A stretch of 64,000 nt of DNA from Evernia prunastri (lineage: Eukaryota; Ascomycota; Lecanoromycetes; Lecanorales; Parmeliaceae): the NCBI GenBank assembly GCA_003184365.1, contig NKYR01000129.1, positions 1 through 64,000 on the forward strand. Direction: 5' to 3'. Below the pieces are notes generated by a model. That model ran no database searches. It was not told the DNA's origin and saw only the letters and a list, made by a program, of their open reading frames with translations. The position numbers and the translations under genes are program-made. Each line of letters starts with the position of its first letter. The stretch's first letter is position 1. This document shows, in pieces, positions 53,012-62,767 of this stretch.

Positions 53012-55347
53012 ATGGCTCCTCACAACAATACACTGCATGACAATTTTGACGTCGATTATGTCATTACTTACAGATTCGCGGACACCTGTAAGTCGCGTTA
53101 CCCTCTGGCAAGACTGTGTCATTTAGGCTCAACTACTACAGCTAAGGCAGAGGCCTCTAAAAGCTTTCAGGACCTTTTGCAGGTACTGGCTACGGTAGGC
53201 CTTGCGATTGAAGTCCGGAATGGAGAGAATTGCTCCCTTCTCGTCTTCGTCAAAGTGGCTTCTGATGAGCGTCTGAACAACGCCGTCTACCGTTCCAGGT
53301 GCGTACCGAAATCGCCTATGTCACAACACATCCTAACAGAATTTGTAGAGTGAAAGACTGGCTTTACGGCATAAGGCCTGCTCAGCCAGATCGGGAGACC
53401 CAGAATTCTCTGACAAGTCAGCCGCTGACAGAAGCCGAACGCTACCGTATAGTCCACCATCTGATTACGGGTCCAAAGGAAGAAGGAAATGCTGGGATAA
53501 CTCCAACACATGGCCAATGGAAGAATGTTGAGTCGATATTTCCACTCCACGATCATACTTTCAACAAAGAATGGATCAAGAAATGGGCCACCGTGACGCT
53601 TCTTGAGGTGGAGGATTTAGACGAGATCAGGAATCGATTTGGCGAAAGAGTCGCATACTACTTCGCCTTTACACAATCCTACTTTGCCTTCTTACTTTTC
53701 CCTGCGGCCTTCGGGTTTTCGTCGTGGGTTCTGTTAGGCTATTTTTCGTCTATCTATGCAGTCGTCAATTGTTTGTGGAGTGTGGTGTTTATAGAATACT
53801 GGAAGCGACAAGAGGTAGATCTCGGTGTCCGCTGGGGCGTGAAGGGCGTTTCAGCCATTCAACAGAAGCGAAGAGAGTTTCAGCACGAAAAGGAAATCAA
53901 AGATCCGATTACTGGGGAGACTGTGCAGGTCTTTCCAGCAACAAAAAGACTGTATAGACAGCTTCTTCAGCTACCATTTGCTGTACTCGCATCGTTAGCA
54001 CTTGGACTGATTATAGCTACCTGTTTCGGCATTGAGATCTTTTTATCCGAGGTCTACAATGGACCATTTAAGAGTATTCTGGTAAAGCCAGTGGTCCTCA
54101 GCGATGTCTACCAGGACGCTAAATCTTAGCAGGTCTTCCTCCCTACGCTACTTCTTACGGCTCTGGTACCAACAATCACGACAATATTGACCGAGGTTGC
54201 GACGCGGCTTAATGACTTTGAAAATTGGGAAACCACGGACGCTTACGACTCTGCCATGACCCAGAAAATATTCATTCTCAACTTCATCACTTCGTACCTT
54301 CCTGTCTTGCTAACGGCGTTCGTCTACGTGCCGTTTGGCAGCTTAATCGTACCTTATCTAGATGTATTCCAGCTGACTGCACGTCCCTTTGCAGAGAGTG
54401 AGAAGCAGCTTGCGACTCCAAAAGCTGGGTTTACCATCAATCCAGCAAGATTGCGGAAGCAGGTTATCTATTTTGCGGTAACAGCGCAGATAGTCAACTT
54501 TGCGATGGAGACCATCGTCCCTTACCTCAAGCGCCAAGGCTTCCATAAGTATCAAGAGCTCAAGACCGAGAGAGCTGCAAAAAGGGGAGGCGCTGCTCCG
54601 AATGCAGCTGCGAACGACCTGCCTGAAGAAGCCGAGTTTCTTGCCAGAGTACGCAGGGAGGCCGAGCTGGACGTCTACGATGTGTCTACGGATCTTAGAG
54701 AGATGGTTGTTCAATTTGGCTATCTGACCTTGTTCTCGGTGGTCTGGCCAGTGACGGCTGTGTCGTTTGTCATCAATAATTGGGTGGAACTTCGCTCAGA
54801 TGCTGTCAAGATTTGTGTTGAGATGCAACGCCCGACTCCGTACCGAGTCGACAGCATCGGACCGTGGCTGGATAGCTTGGGGTTTCTTACGTGGTTAGGC
54901 AGCATCACTACTGCCGCACTGGTGTATCTCTTCAGCAATGATGGTTTAGGCCCAGACGGCACGCCGGCAGACATCAAAGGATGGGCTCTACTCCTAACCA
55001 TCTTCTTCTCCGAGCACATATATCTTGTAGTCCGCCTTGCAATACGTTTAGCGATCTCGAAAATGGACTCGCCAGGAATGCAAAAGGAGCATGGTGAACG
55101 GTTCATGGTTCGTAAGCGCTATTTTGAGGAATCGTTTGGGGAGGATGCACTGGAGCTGCCACCACCGATTGACAGAGAGAAAATTACTAGGTCGTCGCTG
55201 GAGGAAGAAGCTAGACAAAGCAGCATGAGGAGCTCCACTCCTCAGGATCATTTCTGGTTGAGGCAGCGAAGCTGGGAAGAATCATTGTCGATCGGAATTG
55301 GTCTCATCGAGAAGATGGCACCTGCAGAGAGTAAGAAGCAACAATGA
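53012..55347 (+). CDS. TMEM16/anoctamin, lipid scramblase or ion channel
   Basis: Predicted 727-residue polytopic membrane protein of the anoctamin family; fungal members (afTMEM16, nhTMEM16) are calcium-activated lipid scramblases, while yeast Ist2 tethers ER to plasma membrane. Four exons: 53012-53087, 53142-53298, 53349-54081 and 54130-55347, summing to 2184 nt. The cytosolic N domain ends in YRSRVKDWLYGIRP. The transmembrane region starts about residue 190 (YYFAFTQSYFAFLLFPAAFG) and includes QKIFILNFITSYLPVLLTAF and VYVPFG near TM4-5. Acidic residues in helices 6-8 (for example NNWVELRSDAVK and FFSEHIYLVVRL) sit where the calcium site is expected. Intron 3 (54082-54129, 48 nt) is a multiple of three but ends in an in-frame TAG, so it must be spliced; it is not a broken gene. 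Confidence 0.92.
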
Positions 55348-55674
55348 AAAGCAACTGGCTTTCAAGAATGCCTATAGGTTTGACTAGCGCTCATGCTCTC
55401 TCTTCCTGCCTCGATATTTGTACTGAGATTGGCTCCTTGAGCCTGTCTTGCAAACGCCCAAATCCATCTCGAGGCTTTTCACCTGAACCGCGTGTATTAG
55501 GACGTCAAGGTAGTTCAGATATTGAACCACGATCTGAGTGCTGTGAATCAATTTGGCCAATACTTTAGTTTTGGCAGCGAGATGGTGTGATGTCTCCCAC
55601 CCACGCCTCGCTAAGCCTCTACGCACTTTGTCCACAAAAACCAAGCCATTGGCAAACCCAGCATCTTCATTCAT
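55348..55674. other. Convergent intergenic region
   Basis: 327 bases between the TMEM16 stop and the BUD13 stop. Only 3' UTR sequence is expected. Confidence 0.4.
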
Positions 55675-56700
55675 TCATCCATCCATCTGCCAAGCGTAAT
55701 CAAGATTCTTCAGATTCGCCCTTCGATTACTGGCAGCAAAATACTCTTTCTCGAACCCATTTCCCCTATCCACCCCATCCCATCTATGACCCGGCCTAAT
55801 CCCATATCGATTTGGTGCTGCGGGTCCTTTGTACAACGGTTTCCCGCTGACACTTTTACCCTCCTTCCTCTTCTCGAGGAACCCAGCTGCTGGATCATCC
55901 CATCTCTCCCTCTTCTTCAAATCCTCGTTGAGCTCCACATCATCTGCGTACCTCGCTACAAGCATGAACTTTGCCTCATCCAGCTGCTCTCTGCGCTTCT
56001 TCTTCTCGGCTCGCTGAACGTCTCCTTTTTGACCTTCGAGTTCCGCAGCTGCCTTGGCCGCTTCTTCTTCTGCTTTCTTACGTGCTTCCGCCCGTTTCAT
56101 CTGCACATTAATGATACGACCGCTCGCATCTCTATATATGGTATCCTTTCCCTTGCCACTATGGTCATCTCCATCTTCCAGGAACTTCCGCCGTTCCTCA
56201 GCTTTCTTATGCTTCAGCTGTGCAGTGACTTGATCCGCTGTCTGTAGCCCCGCATGGGCGCCAGATTCCATTTTCAGGGCCGGATTTTCCGTAGTAGCGG
56301 CGTCGTTATCCGCAAGAGCACGAGCCTGCAACTCAGCAGCGGCAGATGTAAGAATAGCGTCGGCTGCGGCTTGTTCATTGGAGGACTGCGTTGGAACGCC
56401 AACGGTCTGCCATGTGTTTTTCTTTGCTTTACGAAATTCGGCGCTGTTTGCGTGCACTGTAAACTCAATGTCAGAGAGTGAGACGATCCTTTGAAAGCAG
56501 AAGGATCCACGTTCCTCACCTTTCAGTGGTGCATCGTCGTCAGCGTCGCCAGCGCCGTTAAGGTCCCAGCCCAAGGCATTATCATCTGCTATTATGAGAC
56601 CCGAGGCCGCACCATCCTTTCGTTTGCGCTTCTTGGACTTCTTCTCCGGCTTCGGATCTGCTGTAAGATAGTTCTTCGCAAGATAGTCAGCGAGGGACAT
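55675..56700 (-). CDS. BUD13: Pre-mRNA splicing factor Bud13/Cwc26 (RES complex)
   Basis: Predicted 320-residue subunit of the RES complex, which stabilises spliceosomes and helps nuclear pre-mRNA retention. Two exons: 56700-56520 and 56456-55675; the 63-nt intron lacks stops and reads through, but removing it gives APLKVHANSAEFRKAKK, the expected sequence. The N terminus MSLADYLAKNYL and the lysine-rich PEKKSKKRKRKDG are typical. The central part is a charged coiled-coil (KRAEARKKAEEEAAKAAAEL). The C-terminal family block is complete: FMLVARYADDVELNEDLKKR, ERWDDPAAGFLEKR, NRYGIRPGHRWDGVDRGNGF and EKEYFAASNRR. Identification is secure. Confidence 0.92.
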   Translation of the reverse strand: MSLADYLAKNYLTADPKPEKKSKKRKRKDGAASGLIIADDNALGWDLNGAGDADDDAPLKGEERGSFCFQRIVSLSDIEFTVHANSAEFRKAKKNTWQTVGVPTQSSNEQAAADAILTSAAAELQARALADNDAATTENPALKMESGAHAGLQTADQVTAQLKHKKAEERRKFLEDGDDHSGKGKDTIYRDASGRIINVQMKRAEARKKAEEEAAKAAAELEGQKGDVQRAEKKKRREQLDEAKFMLVARYADDVELNEDLKKRERWDDPAAGFLEKRKEGKSVSGKPLYKGPAAPNRYGIRPGHRWDGVDRGNGFEKEYFAASNRRANLKNLDYAWQMDG

Positions 56701-58097
56701 AGTTGGCAATGATTTGGAGCTTGAGTAGGATTTACAATTGACCGAGATCTCGAATGTGGGGAGAAAGCTTGGCACCCCCTACTCGTACTGGGTGCTTCTA
56801 AACCTCAGCCCACCCCCACGGTAATATTACCGGGGAGACATTAGGCCGATGTAGCTGCCCTACTCTGATTAGTAAGGCCCTCCCATAGTAATTTGAGCAG
56901 CACATCTACCTGCTTCATCCACCATCCCCATATCTCGCTGTCGCCCACCAATTTTTTTGAAGCTATACACAGCCCCGCCCCGCTCATTCACTCTATCACT
57001 CTACACCTTCGCCCCGCTCACTACAATCTCTCAAAAACGCGTCGTTCCAGCCCCCGCAGTACGAGAACTTCGAGGATACTCAGAAGAAGCTAAATTGATA
57101 CGATAGCAACCTCGAGGGCATCGATCGTTCCGCTCCGAACGCGTTTTCGGACGAGAACATGACCCTCAATCAAAAGAAGAATAACAGTGATCCTAGTAAC
57201 GACGAGTGAAGTCGCCTCACTTATTCTGACGCGTCCAGATCGCCGTCGTCTACCCTGAAGTTCTCTCTTTCTCTCTTTCATTATTCTTCTCGCAAGCGTA
57301 AAGCATCCGCCTCTTTAGACGAGAATAAGAAGAAGAAGTCTCGTAGAGATATCAAGCGAAGCAAATCAGCCCCTTCCTTGATCTCGAAAGACGCGTCAAC
57401 ATTAATAATATTGCCTGAAGACACTTCGAGTTCTACGGTTTAGAGACGAATACGATGAATTGAGAGAACGATGTAAGAGAGCGCATTTTCGCTCAGTGAA
57501 TAACGATGTTAAGACAAATGATCGAATCTATTCGTCAACAAGAGATTCAAGAGATCCTGAAGAAGCTCGTCGACGACGGATATAACATAGCCCGACTAAA
57601 GGCGCCAGCGAGGCGGAGTGATCTAAACGATAAGAAGTATTAGACTAGACTACATAGACAACACCACCAATGAAGTTCTCTTCCCCGCGAAAATCCCCAG
57701 CTCCGACGACAGAAAGCCTCCTTTCCGTCTTATATACCTCGAGAAGACGAGAAGCCTTCATTGTACGAATAGCCTCATCGATGACAGCGAGATCTCGCGA
57801 CGATGTGACAGTGACAGCGAGATTACTACGAGATCGCGCCTTATTTGGATGTGACCCCCATACAAATCTAGCGCGGCCTTGTAATTGCGCTACTGGTATT
57901 TTTCTTAGCATGGGCTGAGGTATAGAAGCATCCCTCATACTTTATGTTCTTAAAGTAAAGTACCTAGGTAGGTAATCATTGGGAAACAGACGCCAAGCGC
58001 GTTTCAATACTTACTTTACTTTACTTGCTGAGTCTTGCTCTAGTACCAGACTACTCTACTTTTGCATTTTGCATATCGAATCAATTTGGCTAATGAC
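56701..58097. other. Intergenic region with decayed repeat DNA
   Basis: 1.4 kb. From about 57080 to 57660 the sequence is rich in AAGAAG and TCTCG words and encodes broken Ser/Lys/Arg-rich frames (for example KKKKSRRDIKRSKS near 57330), resembling in style the decayed tract at 42000-42980. Around 57780-57900 there are repeated GACAGCGAGAT words. A CCTAGGTAGGTA motif lies at 57962-57973. The left end should hold the BUD13 promoter and the right end the ATL1 promoter. Confidence 0.45.
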
Positions 58098-58979
58098 ATG
58101 GCGCGCAGTGATGAAGCGCAGTGGTGGTTCAATGCTGTTTATAGCGCTGTCCGTATGTTCTCCTGTTTCGTACTGGATTCAATAAGACTTGTTTCGGAAG
58201 GCAACAGGACCATTCCGCTCCCAGGACGTCTCCAGTTTCTAGGTCGAATAGGTCATAGCCACTACTAACTCCGGGATCTGCAAAGAGGAGATACCTGTCG
58301 GACGCGTCACTAGCTACGGTCACATTGCCCGTCTGCTAGGAAGGTGTAAGTGATTATCTGATTCGGCCACGGCTGTGAACATTTGGTCTGGCCTACCCCT
58401 GACGCCCTATTTTGGTGAAGCCGAATGCCCTCGGTGAGCCGTCTTTGAAATGACTGATGGATCACAAGCTTATTGAACTGCAGGCAGGTTGGCGTCTGTC
58501 TGAAGCATCTGCCGTCTTCTTCAGCAGAGACGAATCATCACTTCCACAATGCAAATGTTCCGTACGTGGTTTGAAAGTCTGTGTTTCCTCTTTGGAACCA
58601 AAGGTTGGGTCTTGAAACATGTCTTGAGAGTTCTCACTCTCTGTAGACGTGTCCTAAGGCTCGCTATACCCTTCAAACAAGCAAGACTGACTTCGATAAC
58701 ATAATCCAGATGGCAACGAGTCATCAATGCCAAAGGCATCATTTCGCCGAGGTCGGCAGCAGGTCTCAAGGGGGCTCTAACATAGTGGTTGACTTGAGTC
58801 ACAGGAGTCCAGGCAGTACTACGAGACAAGCGGCAATTTTAAGGAGAGAAGGAGTCACTGTTGGGACAGGACACCTGGGAGAACTGACGGTAGACTTGGG
58901 AGCATATGGGTGGTTTCCCGACGTTCTACCTAGCGAAGAAACGGCTAGTGAGTCAGAGGAGGAAGATGGCAGTGATTGA
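58098..58979 (+). CDS. ATL1: Alkyltransferase-like DNA repair protein Atl1
   Basis: Predicted 141-residue homologue of fission-yeast Atl1, which binds O6-alkylguanine in DNA without repairing it and directs the lesion to nucleotide excision repair. Six exons: 58098-58152, 58286-58345, 58421-58433 (13 nt), 58484-58561, 58710-58762 and 58813-58979; lengths sum to 426. The joined protein reads ...YSAVQEIPVGRVTSYGHIA, RLLGRSECPRQVGVCLKHLP, VPWQRVINAKGIISPR, AAILRREGVTVGTGHLGELT and a C-terminal DLGAYGWFPDVLPSEE plus acidic tail. The arginine finger region and DNA-binding helix (CPRQVG) are present. Where true alkyltransferases have the acceptor cysteine (PCHRV), this protein has tryptophan (PWQRV), the defining Atl change. 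Introns 1 and 4 resemble introns in SIR2 and xylulokinase. No single open frame longer than about 90 codons shows this gene, so it is easily missed. Confidence 0.9.
58153..58285 (+). mobile_element. Introner-like intron, type 2 (ATL1 intron 1)
   Basis: 133-nt intron. Its 3' end (AGCCACTACTAACTCCGGGA plus TCTGCAAAG) matches SIR2 intron 2 (AGCCATGCTGACTCCGGAG plus TTTGCAG). Similarity in the 5' half is weaker, so membership is tentative. Confidence 0.45.
58562..58709 (+). mobile_element. Introner-like intron, type 1 (ATL1 intron 4)
   Basis: 148-nt intron that aligns over its full length with xylulokinase intron 7 and, at its 3' end, with SIR2 intron 1 (TTCGATAACATAATCCAG versus TTCCGAACTTATGATCCAG). 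It can fold: CTTGAAACAT at 58611-58620 faces GACGTGTCCTAAG at 58646-58658, a pairing at the same place as in the xylulokinase copy. Confidence 0.75.
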
Positions 58980-59897
58980 TTATGAAACTCGATGGCTACT
59001 CCAGAGGCATAGGGTAACACTCAGGCGGAGTCTACCGCGGGTTTAAGGTTTGTCATTGTTGTAACTGACTGGGTACCACAAACACTTGTGTGCGAATCGA
59101 GTAGAGCAAACCTGTACAACATCTCGACTGGTCAATATCAATAATGACAGCGAGGGTTGCTTCTCGCGCTTGTTGGTCACATGACACCCGACGTCATTTT
59201 GGATTAGGGCTCCAGCAGTACTCGTGAAACGGATTCTCCTGCCGCAGCGTAATAATGAGACTTGACGAGTAAATGTCTTGAAAAGCATTCATCACCTTGC
59301 CACTTCTAACTGGTGAATACCTGTCATTGACTGTGAGTGTGTGACAGTGTGACTCGTGAATTGGTAGAGTAATCTTACCTCAAATTACTCTAGTGGCTGA
59401 GCAGGCTAAAGGACCAGTGATGGAGTTGGAGGGAACATGTGCGCGTCCGCCTTATCGCCCCCGCTTCGCTTCCAAACTTCCATTATCGTCACAATGGCAA
59501 GTCTTGGTGCCCCGATCTAAAACTTGCTGGGGGCTTTGAATGCTTGAAACTACTGTCCTTCTGCTTTCATCAAAGTCATCCGCCCTTCTTACACACAAGT
59601 CAATTTCTTTCTTTTGCCTTGTTCCCTCGCACCTGCCTTTGTTTGCCGGTGACTCAGACGCGTCTAGTCATCCCAATTAACAAATACTCATATACCATCC
59701 TCACCTGCCCATCTTCTTCATACCATCCCTATATCACCCTGTTCGTCCCTATCACCACGCTCCCCAACATCCTTTCCTTTGCCATTAGTGTGAACACAAA
59801 CTCCCTTCAGCACGGTGCAGTTGCTTTCTACATTCGTTTCATCTTCCAGGGCATATCTCTTTTTACTTTATAGTTCAGCCCCGGGTATCAAGCACCT
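58980..59897. promoter_or_regulatory. Intergenic, ATL1 3' end to small gene at 59898
   Basis: 918 bases. The right half (59540-59890) is strongly pyrimidine-rich, typical of fungal promoters and 5' leaders. Open frames here are not supported by any family or splice logic. Confidence 0.45.
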
Positions 59898-60478
59898 ATG
59901 TCTGACAACGCTCTCAACGATCTGGTCAAGGAGCACAAGCTCGGACAAGACCACAAACGCGAACTGAACCAGAAGCATAAGTGGGCTCTCGGAGAAGAGT
60001 ACCCAACCCGGGGACACCCTAGCAGACGCCCTGCAAAGCCATACACCACAAGGTAAGCAGCCTACATCCCCAAAGCTGTGATTGCTCTAACATTGTTACT
60101 AATAGCTACAGCAAGGCAGTAAGACGCGAGGTCGAGTTTCAGCAGAACAAGGCTGCCCAAGTCGCTAAGATCTCTCGCAAACACGAATCACGCTTCGAAA
60201 ACGATAATTGCACTTCCGACTCTTCGATTGAGGAGGATGTCAAAGAAACATCCGCTGCACCTGACCCTGATGTCGGCTACACCTACTCTTACGATGCACC
60301 GCGTGGCCCCGGTAAAGGCAGCCAAATTCTGGGCATTGCCCTAGCAAAGGCTGTAGAAAATTTTGAGACCAAGGCGATGGAGAAGCTGGTTAAGGAGGAA
60401 TACGAGGTTGTTGGCAATGAGAAGGAGGATACGCACGCAGGATATGCTGCCGACGATGATGATTTCGAGCTTGTGTAA
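59898..60478 (+). CDS. Small conserved-looking protein of unknown function
   Basis: Predicted 175-residue protein in two exons (59898-60052 and 60106-60478) with a 53-nt GT-AG intron; phases agree. It begins MSDNALNDLVKEHKLGQDHK, is charged and mostly helical, and has an acidic middle. A well-formed segment (GYTYSYDAPRGPGKGSQILG then ALAKAVENFETKAMEKLVKE) precedes the acidic end DDDDFELV. The C-terminal half has strong coding character, and the splice join supports a real gene. I do not recognise the family. No signal peptide or membrane segment is visible. It lies head to tail with BRL1. Confidence 0.72.
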
Positions 60479-60965
60479 AGACGTACTTCTGTAGTTGCGT
60501 CCTTTCGACGTTCCTATAGCAGCTGCAGTGGTATCTGTCGTTCCTCTTTGGAGACTTATGATGTTGCCAATTCCCGGACCCAGGAGTCTTCGAAATTGAT
60601 ATCACAACGGTCAGCATGGAAGGTTGTTGAACCGTGAGACGGTCTATACTTACTCAGGACTTGTGCTCTAGATTTTGTATGCTTCTTTACCAACTCAAAT
60701 TGAATTACCAGTATAGTTAGCGTTGGCCCGTAGCCTCAACACATATTAGGATCACAGGGCCCAATTCAATGCCTCGTCTTCCGTAAGCCAGTAACAGGAT
60801 TTGAGAAAATGCAAGATTTCACCTAGCCTACCCGGCACTCCCCACAGCACTAGTTGAACCGCTTTGTTTGCTGTTTGCTTTGTTTACTTTTTTTTTTTTA
60901 AACTTTGTTTCCCTCCCAAAAACTCAATCTCAAAGTCCTAATCACAATTCCGCTGATGAGCGGAG
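60479..60965. promoter_or_regulatory. Intergenic, upstream of BRL1
   Basis: 487 bases, including a T-run (60889-60899) and a GTTTGCTGTTTGCTTTGTTT repeat just upstream of BRL1. It should hold its promoter. Confidence 0.4.
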
Positions 60966-62410
60966 ATGGCCCGCCTGAACACAGAACTGCGATCACATGA
61001 GAGTCCTATGGACTGGCAATGGCAAGAAGGCCATGGTCCAACTGACACAAATTCACCGTTTCTAAAGGGCGCCGCAGATAGCACTCCGAACAGAGGAACT
61101 GTAGGTCAGAAGCGTAAGTACGCAACTTCCTAGAGCAACGCATATGAAAGTACGTTAACGCGCAGTAATTCAAAGGTTCTGCGAGCTTTCTCGACCCCCC
61201 CCCAAAAATTCCATACCGTCAGTTGGCCCATGCGGGTCACGGATAGGTCCACCTCCATCGACACCTTCTATGAAGCCTCCCCTCTCTTTTCGCAATTTTA
61301 CATTCACTACTCCGCAAAAGCCGGTAGAGGCAGACTTTTCATCCGGCGCTGAGCTGTCGTCTCCCGTATATGTGGATACCGACGGCACCCCTGAGCCATC
61401 AGCTCGAAATCTGAAGTCTACGAGCAAGGACGCTATGATGCAGTTTGAGGGCAAGAAATCGTCATCACCAGGTCTCTTCAGCAAGCTTTCGAGCTTGGGG
61501 CGTGGCGAGATGGGTCGTAGAATCCATCCCGCTGTGACTCGCAGCAAGGGCAAAGTCCAAAAGCGTCGCAAACGGGACGGTGACCCAGATGTTCGCTCAG
61601 CGCCGAGACGATCAAGCAATGATTCAGACTTCGAAGAGCACGCAGGCAGCGGTGAGAGAAATTATCGAAAACCTAAGTCGGCACAGCAAATGGGTTTCAT
61701 ACCCTCCGTTCTCACCTTTATTGATGCGCACCCAGGCCTACCCAACACGCTCTCCTACTACGTCCAGTTTCTACTGAACTTTTTTCTTGCGCTTTGTGTC
61801 ATGTACGTACTCTACGGAATATTCTCGACAATCAGCAACGATATCACTGAAAGAGCCATGATGGAATCGTCAGAGATACTTGCAGAGATGGCCGTTTGTG
61901 CACGAGAGTTCAAGGAAAATAGATGTGAAAGGGACAGCAGGGTGCCAGCCATGGAGACTGTGTGCAACAGTTGGGAAAAGTGTATGCAACGTGATCCATA
62001 CAAAGTGGGAAGATCAAGACTCAGTGCTGGCATGTTCGCGGAGATCGTCAACAGTTTTATCGAGCCAATATCACTGAAGGCTATAGTATGTTCGTTCTCT
62101 TCGCTTCTCCGCCCTTTTCAATCATGAGATCTCTAATCGATTTGTGTAGATCGTCAGCGTTTCCGTCATCGTAGGCTGCTTCGCAGTTAACAATCTGACA
62201 TTTGGGCTCTGGAGGGCTAAAAGCGTTCATCCGCAACCACATCAGCATGCACCGTATATGCATCACCCACCCCAACAACGAATCGGCTTCCTGCCCGGAA
62301 ACGAACCTTTCTACACACCTTACCAGAATCACATAGACACACAGGAGATTGACCAGGGAATACATAGGCTCGAGGAGCAATCGCCTACAAAGAGGCTTGG
62401 GTACAGGTGA
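60966..62410 (+). CDS. Nuclear envelope protein Brl1/Brr6
   Basis: Predicted 442-residue integral membrane protein of the Brr6/Brl1 family, which acts in nuclear pore assembly and lipid balance at the nuclear envelope. Three exons: 60966-61113, 61166-62085 and 62150-62410. The N-terminal 220 residues are disordered and basic (RSKGKVQKRRKRDGD). TM1 is near YYVQFLLNFFLALCVMYVLY; the lumenal domain has four conserved cysteines (CAREFKENRCERD and VCNSWEKCMQRD), expected to form two disulfides; TM2 is formed across intron 2 (AIIVSVSVIVGCFAVNNLTF). A His/Pro-rich tail follows. Yeast has two paralogues, Brr6 and Brl1; most filamentous fungi have one, so I give no symbol. Exon 2 starts with a run of nine C residues, where a sequencing error would shift the frame. 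Confidence 0.9.
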
Positions 62411-62767
62411 CGGATGAATGTTTTGTCGCTTTTGCGAGGTTGATGGAATCGCTGTATATTAATTATAATATAGCCGGCATGACGAAAGGTTTATCTGACG
62501 CCGTCAAACGCTTGCTTTGTCAATTCTTAGAGATAGATCTAGCCACGCGACCGGCAAACGAGTGCGGGTGTCGCAGTGTTAACATCGCTATGCAAGAGAG
62601 AGACCGTGAGACGCTGTTACATATTACATGTTGAGGCCCAAAGCGCATCTCAGTTGTCGATGTGCCACGATCGCAACAATTCAAATAAGGTCGAAACTCC
62701 CGTACCCCATCCGTACGTGTCACAACTGTTAGATCCGTTGAAAGGGGAAAGGCTGTGCCTTTGATGA
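62411..62767. other. Convergent intergenic region
   Basis: 357 bases between the BRL1 stop and the RCC1 stop. Only 3' UTR sequence is expected. Confidence 0.4.

Noticed and set aside
54082..54129. In-frame stop inside the TMEM16 gene, suggesting a pseudogene or two genes
   Set aside because: A 48-nt GT-AG intron ends exactly at the stop (TCTTAG). Removing it keeps the frame and gives SILQVFLPTLLLTAL, matching the family.
58129..58323. Minus-strand frame reading DRYLLFADPGVSSGYDLFDL
   Set aside because: It looked protein-like, but it is antisense to ATL1 exon 2 and intron 1, which are supported by family motifs and consistent splicing.
58521..58829. 102-residue minus-strand frame
   Set aside because: It covers an introner-like intron and exons of ATL1 on the opposite strand.
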